In this document: piece by piece, positions 30,371-39,623 of the stretch
Position numbering within the stretch: the stretch's first letter is position 1
Layout: every line of letters starts with the position of its first letter
Assembly: GCA_040388605.1 (NCBI GenBank)
Contig: JAZKBN010000043.1
Coordinates: 1 to 39,623, forward strand
Direction: 5' to 3'
DNA from: JAZKBN01 sp040388605
GTDB taxonomy: Bacteria > Bacteroidota > Bacteroidia > Cytophagales > Flexibacteraceae
DNA: 39,623 nt
The notes under the pieces: model-generated
Databases searched by the model: none
What the model saw: only the letters and a program-made list of their open reading frames with translations
What the model was told of the DNA's origin: nothing
Translations under genes and position numbers: made by a program

Positions 30371-33300
30371 CTACTTTTTAATTGCCCTTAATACCTGTAC
30401 AGCACCGTTATAATTAACGGTAATGTTGAAGATATCGTTTGGCAGTTTCTGCACCATTTCTTCCAACGATACAGTACGCTCACCGGGCAGAATGGTAAAC
30501 AGGCCTGAGGCCGCGGTTCTGCCCAGAACGTCGGTAACAGTTATTACAGCATCACCGCCTTCAGAAGTACCTAAATCAAGCATTAACTCGCTGCCGAATG
30601 GGTTAGGATGGATGCTGTACTTTACAACTGCCGCATCAGAAGTAACCTGCGCTGTATGTGTATACCAAACTGAGCCGTCTAAATCAACCACTTTCAGGCG
30701 GTAAGACAAGATGTTGTTATTTTTCATATCAGCGCCTGCATCAGTAATTTTGTAATGCTTTAAGGTGCTGCTGTTGCCGTTAATGGCTACGGTGCTTACA
30801 GTATGCCAGGTTTTATTATTCTCGCTGCGTTCCACTTCAAAACGGCTGTCGTTAACCTCGCTTGCTGTGGCCCACTGTACTTCAACAAGCTCATTTTTCC
30901 TTACTGCAGCAAACGACACCAGTTTAACCGGCAGCGGGTTCAGCGCATCACTTACTGTCCAATCTGAGAAGCCGCGAGTTCTTACCCGTACGGTTTTAGT
31001 TGTGGCTGTGCCTGTCGGCTGCTGGTAATAACCGGATTTCTCCCACGTACCTGTTTCATTGCGGAAAACCTGCATTACCGAAGTGTTCCTGCCGTTTGTA
31101 AAATCAGGATCAAGCCAGGTAAAGGTTGCTCCCCTGCCCTGCACCGGCTGGTTGGCTGCTGTAATATTCCATGTAGCTGCAATGCCTGTGTTACCCATTC
31201 CGGTAGATATACCTGCCGAACCGGTGGTACGCTTCACAGAAACATTTCCTAAATCATCGGTTCCGGCATCTATGCCAACACCGAGGAATTGCAAAGAACC
31301 TGTACCTACGCTGCGGGCCGCCATTTCACTTATACCAATAATCTTACCTGACGATGTTTCAACAGGATCAGTGGCCGAAGTGCCGAATATTACTGAATTA
31401 CTTCCGGTTGTAATATTACCGGCAGTAAAGGTTATGGTATTATTTATAGTAATGTTATCGGAAAGCGAAATCCCGGCAACGTTATCTAACGTAAGATCAT
31501 GTACAGTTATGCCTCCTATGCTTTGGTTGCTGCTCCCGGCAATAATCATTCTGCTTCCGCCGGCAGGGTTCATTAAACCATTATTATCAACAGTGCCGTA
31601 AACTGAAAGCGCAGCCCCGGCACCAAGATTCAGGGTGGCACCTGCAGCAATATTAAGGTTGCGTGCAGAGGCTGCACCTGAGATAAGCGGCATATTAGCC
31701 GCCGTCGACAATATGGTTACGTCAGTAGTTCCGTCAGGAATTCCGCCACACCAGTTACCTGCGCTGGCCCATGTGGTGCTTAAGCCTAACCATGTTCCGG
31801 TGGTGTAAACTATAAATTTCTGTTTGTTGCTTTGGGCAGTATTGGTGGTGCAGCTGTTGCTGCTTGTTACCACTGCATATACCTCATCACCGTCAGCTAT
31901 TGCAGCATTGGTATAGGTTGAAGCTGTTTCGGCAGGCAACAATGTACCGTTCAGGTACCATACATACGTTGGCGTTACGCCGGCATCAGATGGGGTGGCA
32001 GTAAATGTCACGCCTGTTCCGCCCGGGCAAAGCGGGCTCGGGTTATTGTTGCTTACAACTACGCCCGGCGTTGTAAGGAATCCGGCTTGTAAAGCTCCGA
32101 AGGCGGTATAACCTGGCGCTGAGGTTGAGAACAACCCGGAGCTGATATTTGTAGTTGCTGCAGGCAGGCTAAGGTTCTGCCAGGTGCTTCCGTTGTAAAG
32201 CTGCATCACGAAGGCTGCCTGAGATGCACCTGCATCAAGGTCAGATGCCACGTAAGTTACCTCAGCGGTATAGCTTGCATAAGCCACGGTGCCGGCACCG
32301 TAAGCGGCAAGGTTCCAGTTGCGGTTTGCAGAGTTTGTTGCCTTTATACATGACGTGGCAATGGCTGCGTTGTCGGCGGCCGTGGTATTGGCTACAACGT
32401 AGCCTGAAGTTGTTACGCCGCTGAAGGTAAGGGCAATAGGTGTATAACCGGCTGCTGAACCAAGGGTATATACTTCGGGACCTGAACCTGAAATCCAGTT
32501 ACCAAGGTTTCCGTTCACATATTTGCCTGTTGCGGCCCCGGCTACAGAGCCGGTTGAGCTGATAAGCAGGGTGTTTACGCCCGTTGTCCAGGTACCCGCG
32601 GTAAAGGTGAGGGCGCCGTTAATAGTTATCTCGCTGCCTGATTGTTGTACGCCGTTGGCATCGTTAAGTGTTAGATTACCAAAGGAGCCTGTGCCAGAAA
32701 GTGCATGTGAAACTGAGCCGCCGCTCAGTATAATTGCCCCGGTTCCGCTATGGGTGCCACTGTTGCTGATACTGCCGTTAACGGTTATGGATGAACCGCC
32801 GTCGGCAAGGGTTACACCGCCTGCTATGGTAAGTGCATTGGTAACTGTAAAGTTTGCCGCTGCCGTTTTAGTTCCTGATGCCGAAAGCGTTAATGCATAA
32901 ATGCTCATTGAATTACCAGAGGTAATTGACTGTGCGCCGCTTTTGTTAAAGTTAATAAGCCCGCCTGCTGTACTAAATGTAGTGGCATTGTTTGTAAAGT
33001 TACCCCCGAAGTTGGCAGTGCCCGCAGTAAGCGTGAACACCGAACCTGCGCCATTGTTGGTATAATTTCCGTTAAAGTTAGCGGTTGTACCGGGCCCTGA
33101 TATGTTTATCTGTGCTCCGCCCCTGTTGGTAACTGCGCCGGTTATAGTTGCAGTTCCGCCTGTGAGGTTATATATACCACCAGGACTTGCGCTCACATTG
33201 TTAAAGGTACTTCCGTAAGCGGCAGTTCCCCCGCTTTGGTTAATAACAGCCAATGCGTTATTGGTAAAGGCCCCGTTGGCATTCAGCGTTCCGCCTGAAA

Positions 33301-36300
33301 TTGTGAGGGTGCCGGTGTTTGTAAAGGTGCCGCTTACGGTAAGCACCCCGCCAGATACTGTTAAAGTTCCGCCGCTGTTCAGCGTTACCGATGCAACAGT
33401 ACCGAAACCGGTGCTGAATACAGGTTGAAACTTGGTAGAGCCGGGTATGGTTACCGCATCTGTTGAAACAGGGGCAGAGCCGTTACACCAGTTAGCGCCG
33501 TTAGTCCAGTCAGTGCTCACAGTACCGGTCCAGGTACCGGCGCCGCCGGTTACTGTGAATTCATCTATCCCCACATCAGGGTTTGTTGAAGAACGTACAT
33601 CACCGTCAAAATCGGTAGTCAGGCCTGCAATGGCAGTTCCGCGGCCTTTAAAGGCACAGGTTCCGTTGCCCAGGTGCAGGTCTGTTGATGAAGTGAACAA
33701 TGCCGAAGGCGAAGCATTGAAGCTGTTGGCATCTTTACCTGTTGTGCTCTGCCAGGTTGCATAAGTAAGGGCTGTGCTCCCGTTGAGCGCACTTGCAATA
33801 CCTATTCCGGTGGTACCGGAGCTTAGGTTATTGTAATCGCTTACAAAGTTTGTATAGTTGCTGAAATTCAGGCCGATTGCCAGGTTCAGGGCAGTACCCG
33901 GACCTGCGTTACAGAAAATATTATTTTTAACATTAACTGCAGGAGAGCCGCCTCCGCCAACGGCAAAAGCAAAAGTGTTAGCTCCCGGCGAATTACCGAC
34001 CGGCATATAAACCGAATTATGGTAAACATTGGTTATACCTCCGCCGCATACCAGTATTCCCGCAAGCACATCCGGGCTGGTTGTAAGTGCTGTAACACCT
34101 GCCACCTGGTTGTTGTATAAGTTATTTGTACCGCCGGCTACATAGCTTACATAAATGCCTACCGCTGAATACCCGCCGGAAGTACTGTTTACAACGCTGA
34201 GTATTTTATTGCCGCTGATGTTGGCCCCGGTAACATCTCCGCCGTTAGGTACAGTTACAGGCGCTGAATAAATACCGCTAACCACGGTGCCGCCGCATGC
34301 AATTCCTATTGCGGGATTTGCATTAGTAGCTGAAGAGCATGATGTTATGGTATTCCCGCTGATGCTAATACCGCTTTCCCAATAAGCATAAATACCGGCA
34401 AACCTGCAGCTTAAAATGTTGTTACCGCTTATCACATTTCCGGTATTAGGAATACCTGCCGAGGTTCCGGCACTGAATATACCATACTGAACGGCTGATA
34501 TAAGATTGTTCGATACCGTGTTACCGTTATTGTTTTTCCCTGCTGCAGTTTTCCCTGCCGCTGCAATGGCCGGTGTGCTTGCCGCCCCGAAACCAATACC
34601 TGCAAGGGTCTTGGTAATGCTGTTGCCTGTTATTATACAGTTCTTAACAGTATTGTTTGCAGCAGGAGTTGATGCCGTGGAGTTTGCCCAAATAATTGCC
34701 GGCGATGTAGTTGTATTGGTGGTTGTTATAGTCAAATCGCGGCTTGTACCTCCAACTGCGTTGCTGCCGTCAATTATTATATTTGAAACACCGTTCAGGT
34801 TAATTACAGAATTGGCGCTTGCACCTGAAATGGTAACAGCAGTATTGCCGGTTCCCACGCAGGCAGAACATGGCTTTATGGTTACCGGGTTATTCCCCGA
34901 GTTGGCGAAGGATGATATGCTAAGCGGGAAAGTCTCAGATGCTGAATAAGAAGCATCGGTAAGCAGGAAGCGGGTGGCTGCGCTTACCCCGCGGCTGTTC
35001 AGGTCTGCCAAGGCGGCAGTAATGGTTGCATAGCTGTTGTAAGGCGTTCCCAGGTATGTGCCCGAAAGTGCAGCGCCTATGTAATAATCTCCTGCCAGCG
35101 GAACCACAATTGTGAAGCTTGAAGGCGCAGCAGGAGCCGATGTAACTGTAAGAACGTTACTGCCGACAAAACCGGCCGAAGGTGTGGCTCCCAAGTTAAA
35201 GCCTGGCGATGAAACAATGTCCTGGGTTACAAAAAAGTAATCTACCACATCGCCTACAGTAAGCGTTCCTGCTCCTCCGCCTGCATTATAAAGCAGGGAG
35301 TAATCTAATCCGAAATTATATATCCCGTTGGTGGCCGAACCCGATGCAAGGGTTCCTGATACATATTTCCAACCGTTACCGGCAGATGTGTTGCTTACGC
35401 CCAGGGTGCCGGCATCGGTATGTTTTTTATAGTACATAACCGGTGCGTATGTTCCTGATTCTGTACCTGTTCCGTCAGTTATTGTAATGTTGGGTATGCT
35501 TATAACGGTTCCGCTGCCGGGTAATCCAGCACTTGCGAAAGCTGTAAAGCTGACTACCGGGGCGCTCAGGTCTTTACCCACTTCGTACGCACCCATTGAA
35601 GGTGCTGTTACGCTTCTTGTAACGCCCAATATATCGGTAGTTATACCGCTTACAGGAGTGCCGTCGCCCAGCGCAGGTGAACCCACCTGCAGGCTGAGGT
35701 CAGATGCCGCTACTGCCGTGTTAAACTGCGGCAGGCTGCCAATGCTGTTAACGCCTTCACCGGTAACTGCCTGTAAACCGCTTAGCGATGTCTGCGGCGT
35801 ACCGCTTCCGCTTGCCAGTGAACCGGTTACGGCAAGGTTGCCGGTTGCGCTGTACAGGTTGTTATAATCTGATGTAAGGCCCGTAAATGTGCTTGCCGAG
35901 AATCCTATACCATAGTTAACCCCTGTGGACGAGCTCGTAATTGAGTTAGAGAATATATTGTTTTTTAGCACCAGCCCCGATGTGCTTCCGACTGCAGTGG
36001 CTCCTGAGGCAAATGCAAAGGTATTTGATGCGCCTGAAGCTGCGCCGCTCATTGAAACCGAGTTAAAATACACATTGGTTTTCAAACCGCCGCCGCCAAT
36101 ATAGATGCCTGCAACCAGGCGGGCTCCGCCGGGGGTGCCGGTTACGCCCCAAATACTGTTGTTGCTTATATTGTTAACCGAGGTAGTGCTGCCTGCAAAA
36201 CCCGCATATATACCAAAAGCTGAATAATTTGTGCTGCCGGTCATTAACACGGTGCCAATATTGTTAAAGGTTACCGTTGCATTGGTAACATCACCACCAC

Positions 36301-39300
36301 CTGAGCTGCTCTGAGCGCCGGTTGTAACACTGGGGTAATCGCCGCCCACTGCAATGGCAATAGCGCTGTTTGTGTAGAGGTTATTTGCTACGCCGGTTAT
36401 GGTGTTACCGGTTATAACTATGCCATCCTCGAAATTAACTGCTATACCTGATAATGTTGCACTTGTGATGCTGTTCCCGCTTATTAAGGTTCCTGTATTG
36501 GGCGAAGCTGCAGAAGCGCCATACGTTTGTATGCCAATTTCCGCACCGCTGACGGTATTATTTATAATGCTGTTATTGTTGTTGCCGGAACCCAGGCTTG
36601 TGGTAGTGGGCCCGGCTATTCCAATACCCGAAGCTGTAAAGGCTGAACCTGCACCGGTTACAATACAATTTTTAATGACATTGTTAGTGCTGCCCACTCC
36701 GCCCGATGTTGTGCTTATAAAGATTATACTCTCAGTTGAGGTACCTGATGTATTTATAACTGTCAGGTTTTTTGTTGTTCCGCCAATGGTATTAGAGCCG
36801 TCAATTATTACTTTATTGGCCCCGTACAGGTTAAGAATAAAGCTTGCAGAATTGCCTGTTATGGTGCTGCTCACCCCTGTATTCGGCTTTAGGGTAAGGG
36901 TATTTGCACCGGTGTTTGTATAGCCGCCAAACACAACCGGTGAATTGGTACCCAGGTTGTAGCTTGCGTCTGTGAGCAGGAAAGATACGTTACCACCTAT
37001 TCCCCTTAAGTTCAAATCTGTTATTGCATCGGGAATTGTAGCATAGTTAGGGCTTGTATTACCTGTCCCTATAAGGTACGAGCCGGACAGGGCCGCTCCT
37101 ACTATAGTAAATTTAGAGCCGGCATAACCTGAAGGCGCGGCAGTTATTGCAGTTGTGCTGCTTGCCGTTACACCTGCAGGGCTCGAGGCCAGGTTAGGAG
37201 ATGCAGCTGCATCCTGCGCAACCACGAACCAGTTAATTACATCACCTACTGCAGCCGAAGTTTGCAGCAGCGAAAAATCTATTCCAAAGCTCCAGGTGCC
37301 GCTTGAGGCAGTGCCCGAAACCAGGGTGCCGGCCACATGCTTCCAGCCTGTGCCGGAAGAGCTGTTAGGGCTGAAAACCGTTGGTGAATCTGTAGATTTT
37401 TTGAAATACAGCTGGGGTACAAAGGTGCTTGTGTTTATACCGCTTACATCTGACATAGTAATGCCTGTAACCGTATAGGTGGCAGTTCCCGTTATGGCAG
37501 TGTTTGCAATTGCCGTGGCCGAAACTACGGGCGGGATCGCATCAGCCGCAACTTCAAACGCACCCATAGATGGTGTTGAAGCGTTGCGCGTAACAGAGAG
37601 TATATCTGTGGTAATACCGGCAACGGGGTTACCGGTTTGGTATGCCGGGCTGCCTATACTTAAAACAAGGTTAGCCGTTGTATTAAAAACAGGATCAACG
37701 CTTATGCTGTGGCTGCCTTCGGCCGTTGTTGTTCTCCAGTTAGATATGGCTGCTTTGTTGGTTCCGCTTGCAAGTCCGCCGGTCATGCCTGTGTTGCCTG
37801 CACTGAAGAAATCATTATAATCTGCGGTATAGCCGGTGAAGCTGCTCATGCCCGCGCCAATGGCATAAGGGGTGGAGGTACCACCGGTTAGAGCGTTTTG
37901 GAAAACGTTGTCTTTTAAATTCAGGGTCTGTGCATTGGATGCGCCAACTGCAAATGCAAATGTCGGCATTGAGCCGGTAGCTGTACCGCTCATATATACC
38001 GAGTTGTAGTACACATTGCTGGTTCCTGCGCTGCCGCTTATAAATATGCCTGCCGAAAAATCAGGTGATGTGCCTGTGGCGCCAACACCGTAAACTGAGT
38101 TGTTTACCACATTATTGGTACCAGTTGCAGTGTAGCTGATATAAATACCCACGCTCGAAAGAGTGCCGGTTCCTACAACTGAGCCTATCCTGTTACCGCT
38201 GATGGTCGAATTTATTACATCGCCTCCGTTGGTTGCCGATACAGTTGCGGTAGTTAAAGCTACAGAGCCAAGTGCAATACCTGCAGCATCGGCCGCAACG
38301 GTAACACCAGAGATGTTGTTATTGCTCACAGTCAGGCCTGATTCCCAATAGGCATAGATGCCTGCATAGCCTGCGCTTGTAACGGTGTTACCTGTAATGG
38401 TGTTACCGCTGTTTTTAGCAGCTGTTGAATTTCCTGCCGAATATATACCTACCTGCGCAGCCGATACAAGGTTGTTCTGCACGGTGTTGTTGTTGTTACC
38501 GTTGCCTGCCGCTGCTGCGCCGGTACGATCAAGTGAAATACTTGTTCCACCGAAACCAATACCATAAAGGGTACGGGTAGTTCCCGAGCCGGTTACAATA
38601 CAGTTTTTAACAGTATTGTTTGTTGCGCTTACAGGTCCTGTTGCTGTGTTTACCCAAATTACTGCAGATGTGGTTGAAGTGGCAGTATTGGTAACAGTTA
38701 AGTTCTGCGTTGTGCCACCTGAATTGCTGCCGTCTATTGTTACATATTTGGCGCCGTTCAGGTTAATAATTGATGTGGTGCTGCTGCCGGTTATTGTGCT
38801 TGTTACACCGGTGTTCGGCTTAATTGTAACTGTATTATTCCCGGCATTTGTGAAGCTGCTGATGGTAAGCGGCGTATTTGCTGCCAGCGAATAGGTGGCA
38901 TCGGTAAGCAGGAAGTTTACATCAGCGTTAATACCGTTTAATAACAACGATGTTATGGCCGCCGGCAGTGTGGCATAGTTAGGAGATGTTTGCCCGGTAC
39001 CCACCAGGTAGTTGCCCGAGAGCGGTGTGCCGGTTATATTAAATAATGCAGATGCATAAGTGGGTGGGGCAACTGTAACTGTAGTTGTAGATAATGCGGT
39101 TGCGCCGGTTACGTTAGAACCCACATTGGGTGTGGCAGCAATATCCTGGGCCACAACAAAATAATTAATTACATCGCCCGGAACAGCCGGCGTTTGCAAC
39201 AGCGAGAAATCTATACCGAAGCTCCAAACACCGTTGGTTACAGTACCTGAAGCCAGTGTGCCTGCCACATGCTTCCATCCGTTGGCGGCAGATGTGTTCG

Positions 39301-39623
39301 GAGAGAAGGTGGTTGCGGCGTCGGTGGTTTTCTTAAAGTAGAGCTGGGGAGCGTTTCCGCCGGTGGCCACACCGCTTAGATCGGTAATGGTTATGCCGGT
39401 AACTGTGTATGTGGCAGTACCGGTAATGCCTGTGTTTGCAATGGCTGTATAGGTAATAACAGGGGCGCCTGCGTCTACAGGTGTTTCGTATGCCCCCATT
39501 GATGGCACAGTGGCGCTGCGTGTTGTACCAATTATATCGGTAGTAACGCCTGCAACCGGGTTACCGGTTGCGGCTGCCGGGCTTCCCACATTCAGCTGCA
39601 GGTTTGCAGTTGAAATAAATTGA
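30371..39623 (-). CDS. Giant T9SS-exported beta-helix repeat protein, 5' end outside window
   Basis: The frame stays open to the last base of the window, so the apparent GTG start at 39589 is internal and the true N-terminus lies beyond 39623. About 3084 residues are visible. Three modules of roughly 640-670 aa repeat: a GSPAxxTGxPV...DIxGxxRSxxxPSMGAYE linker, an Ig-like domain with PQLYFKKxTD and GWKHVAGTL, then a right-handed beta-helix rich in NNTVKNCIVTG, IDGSN and NxVYxNSVYMSG motifs. Next come two NWC-type domains (DWTNGANWCNGSAP, TWASAGNWCGGIP), an Ig/PKD-like domain and a T9SS type A sorting domain (YSIHPNPFGSELMLDLGTSE...). It is likely a surface adhesin or structural protein. Confidence 0.88.
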   Translation of the reverse strand, partial: QFISTANLQLNVGSPAAATGNPVAGVTTDIIGTTRSATVPSMGAYETPVDAGAPVITYTAIANTGITGTATYTVTGITITDLSGVATGGNAPQLYFKKTTDAATTFSPNTSAANGWKHVAGTLASGTVTNGVWSFGIDFSLLQTPAVPGDVINYFVVAQDIAATPNVGSNVTGATALSTTTVTVAPPTYASALFNITGTPLSGNYLVGTGQTSPNYATLPAAITSLLLNGINADVNFLLTDATYSLAANTPLTISSFTNAGNNTVTIKPNTGVTSTITGSSTTSIINLNGAKYVTIDGSNSGGTTQNLTVTNTATSTTSAVIWVNTATGPVSATNNTVKNCIVTGSGTTRTLYGIGFGGTSISLDRTGAAAAGNGNNNNTVQNNLVSAAQVGIYSAGNSTAAKNSGNTITGNTVTSAGYAGIYAYWESGLTVSNNNISGVTVAADAAGIALGSVALTTATVSATNGGDVINSTISGNRIGSVVGTGTLSSVGIYISYTATGTNNVVNNSVYGVGATGTSPDFSAGIFISGSAGTSNVYYNSVYMSGTATGSMPTFAFAVGASNAQTLNLKDNVFQNALTGGTSTPYAIGAGMSSFTGYTADYNDFFSAGNTGMTGGLASGTNKAAISNWRTTTAEGSHSISVDPVFNTTANLVLSIGSPAYQTGNPVAGITTDILSVTRNASTPSMGAFEVAADAIPPVVSATAIANTAITGTATYTVTGITMSDVSGINTSTFVPQLYFKKSTDSPTVFSPNSSSGTGWKHVAGTLVSGTASSGTWSFGIDFSLLQTSAAVGDVINWFVVAQDAAASPNLASSPAGVTASSTTAITAAPSGYAGSKFTIVGAALSGSYLIGTGNTSPNYATIPDAITDLNLRGIGGNVSFLLTDASYNLGTNSPVVFGGYTNTGANTLTLKPNTGVSSTITGNSASFILNLYGANKVIIDGSNTIGGTTKNLTVINTSGTSTESIIFISTTSGGVGSTNNVIKNCIVTGAGSAFTASGIGIAGPTTTSLGSGNNNNSIINNTVSGAEIGIQTYGASAASPNTGTLISGNSITSATLSGIAVNFEDGIVITGNTITGVANNLYTNSAIAIAVGGDYPSVTTGAQSSSGGGDVTNATVTFNNIGTVLMTGSTNYSAFGIYAGFAGSTTSVNNISNNSIWGVTGTPGGARLVAGIYIGGGGLKTNVYFNSVSMSGAASGASNTFAFASGATAVGSTSGLVLKNNIFSNSITSSSTGVNYGIGFSASTFTGLTSDYNNLYSATGNLAVTGSLASGSGTPQTSLSGLQAVTGEGVNSIGSLPQFNTAVAASDLSLQVGSPALGDGTPVSGITTDILGVTRSVTAPSMGAYEVGKDLSAPVVSFTAFASAGLPGSGTVISIPNITITDGTGTESGTYAPVMYYKKHTDAGTLGVSNTSAGNGWKYVSGTLASGSATNGIYNFGLDYSLLYNAGGGAGTLTVGDVVDYFFVTQDIVSSPGFNLGATPSAGFVGSNVLTVTSAPAAPSSFTIVVPLAGDYYIGAALSGTYLGTPYNSYATITAALADLNSRGVSAATRFLLTDASYSASETFPLSISSFANSGNNPVTIKPCSACVGTGNTAVTISGASANSVINLNGVSNIIIDGSNAVGGTSRDLTITTTNTTTSPAIIWANSTASTPAANNTVKNCIITGNSITKTLAGIGFGAASTPAIAAAGKTAAGKNNNGNTVSNNLISAVQYGIFSAGTSAGIPNTGNVISGNNILSCRFAGIYAYWESGISISGNTITSCSSATNANPAIGIACGGTVVSGIYSAPVTVPNGGDVTGANISGNKILSVVNSTSGGYSAVGIYVSYVAGGTNNLYNNQVAGVTALTTSPDVLAGILVCGGGITNVYHNSVYMPVGNSPGANTFAFAVGGGGSPAVNVKNNIFCNAGPGTALNLAIGLNFSNYTNFVSDYNNLSSGTTGIGIASALNGSTALTYATWQSTTGKDANSFNASPSALFTSSTDLHLGNGTCAFKGRGTAIAGLTTDFDGDVRSSTNPDVGIDEFTVTGGAGTWTGTVSTDWTNGANWCNGSAPVSTDAVTIPGSTKFQPVFSTGFGTVASVTLNSGGTLTVSGGVLTVSGTFTNTGTLTISGGTLNANGAFTNNALAVINQSGGTAAYGSTFNNVSASPGGIYNLTGGTATITGAVTNRGGAQINISGPGTTANFNGNYTNNGAGSVFTLTAGTANFGGNFTNNATTFSTAGGLINFNKSGAQSITSGNSMSIYALTLSASGTKTAAANFTVTNALTIAGGVTLADGGSSITVNGSISNSGTHSGTGAIILSGGSVSHALSGTGSFGNLTLNDANGVQQSGSEITINGALTFTAGTWTTGVNTLLISSTGSVAGAATGKYVNGNLGNWISGSGPEVYTLGSAAGYTPIALTFSGVTTSGYVVANTTAADNAAIATSCIKATNSANRNWNLAAYGAGTVAYASYTAEVTYVASDLDAGASQAAFVMQLYNGSTWQNLSLPAATTNISSGLFSTSAPGYTAFGALQAGFLTTPGVVVSNNNPSPLCPGGTGVTFTATPSDAGVTPTYVWYLNGTLLPAETASTYTNAAIADGDEVYAVVTSSNSCTTNTAQSNKQKFIVYTTGTWLGLSTTWASAGNWCGGIPDGTTDVTILSTAANMPLISGAASARNLNIAAGATLNLGAGAALSVYGTVDNNGLMNPAGGSRMIIAGSSNQSIGGITVHDLTLDNVAGISLSDNITINNTITFTAGNITTGSNSVIFGTSATDPVETSSGKIIGISEMAARSVGTGSLQFLGVGIDAGTDDLGNVSVKRTTGSAGISTGMGNTGIAATWNITAANQPVQGRGATFTWLDPDFTNGRNTSVMQVFRNETGTWEKSGYYQQPTGTATTKTVRVRTRGFSDWTVSDALNPLPVKLVSFAAVRKNELVEVQWATASEVNDSRFEVERSENNKTWHTVSTVAINGNSSTLKHYKITDAGADMKNNNILSYRLKVVDLDGSVWYTHTAQVTSDAAVVKYSIHPNPFGSELMLDLGTSEGGDAVITVTDVLGRTAASGLFTILPGERTVSLEEMVQKLPNDIFNITVNYNGAVQVLRAIKK
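33590..39623. repeat. Three ~2-kb in-gene repeats of the giant gene
   Basis: Homologous landmarks encoding the G-x-Y-L-x-G-T-G-x-T-S-P-N-Y-A-T segment recur near 38990, 37050 and 35030, about 1.9-2.0 kb apart. The third copy is more diverged (GDYYIGAALSG, NSYATITAAL). The first copy in the window starts before 39623, so more may lie outside. Long tandem repeats like these can expand or contract by recombination and can be collapsed in assemblies. Confidence 0.75.

Noticed and set aside
30423..38894. Many ORFs of 60-180 aa on the plus strand opposite the giant gene
   Set aside because: They are mirror images of a repetitive Thr/Ser/Gly-rich coding sequence; their Val/Pro/Leu-rich translations recur with the repeat period and match no protein type.
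39587..39589. GTG as the start of the giant protein
   Set aside because: The frame is open to the window end and the residues before it (FISTANLQLNV) match the equivalent part of the other repeats, so it is internal.

Overview
The window reads as chromosomal DNA of a member of the Bacteroidota, probably from the Chitinophagaceae/Sphingobacteriia side. The reasons are: C-terminal type IX secretion (T9SS) sorting domains on two very large secreted repeat proteins; an LruC-domain lipoprotein; an XRE + DUF2975 pair; a Bacteroidota-style tyrosine recombinase; starts without Shine-Dalgarno sequences; and several promoter candidates of the TTG-N19/20-TAnnTTTG type. The family-level placement is inference.

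Region 1 (1-6872): the 3' part of a tRNA-Asp gene (anticodon GTC) carries a 6.81-kb integrated element. It is bounded by 19-bp direct repeats of the tRNA 3' end (44-62 and 6854-6872). All its genes lie on the minus strand. In order of transcription they are: integrase, a 251-aa protein, a small HTH protein, a 55-aa ORF coupled to it by an ATGA overlap, a rolling-circle-type replication initiator with a zinc ribbon, a duplicated copy of that initiator's tail as a separate gene, a second small HTH protein, and a 125-aa unknown. Between the last two genes lies about 0.9 kb of non-coding DNA. It holds two copies of a 72/73-nt foldable module and two copies of a ~130-bp block, and is the most unusual sequence in the window. 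No relaxase, capsid or morphogenesis ATPase is visible.

Region 2 (6873-9348): an AT-rich patch beyond attR with an excisionase-like HTH gene, three small exported proteins and a decayed HxlR regulator fragment.

Region 3 (9349-24071): ordinary chromosomal genes. Two paralogous AraC-type regulators are each paired with an NAD(P)-dependent oxidoreductase. Also present are a 1565-aa T9SS-exported Ig-repeat protein, an LruC lipoprotein, an XRE/DUF2975 pair, a YafY-type WYL regulator and a DinB-like protein.

Region 4 (24106-29471): a bacterial RNA-repair operon, hen1 followed by pnkp, faces a divergent WYL-domain regulator. The gap between them carries a perfect 9-bp inverted repeat that overlaps the -33 box of the regulator's predicted promoter. 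This suggests an inducible, autoregulated RNA-repair cassette. Hen1 would 2'-O-methylate the 3' end of broken RNA; Pnkp would heal and seal the break.

Region 5 (29546-39623): a small lipoprotein and the 3' 9.25 kb of a giant T9SS-exported beta-helix protein whose 5' end lies outside the window.
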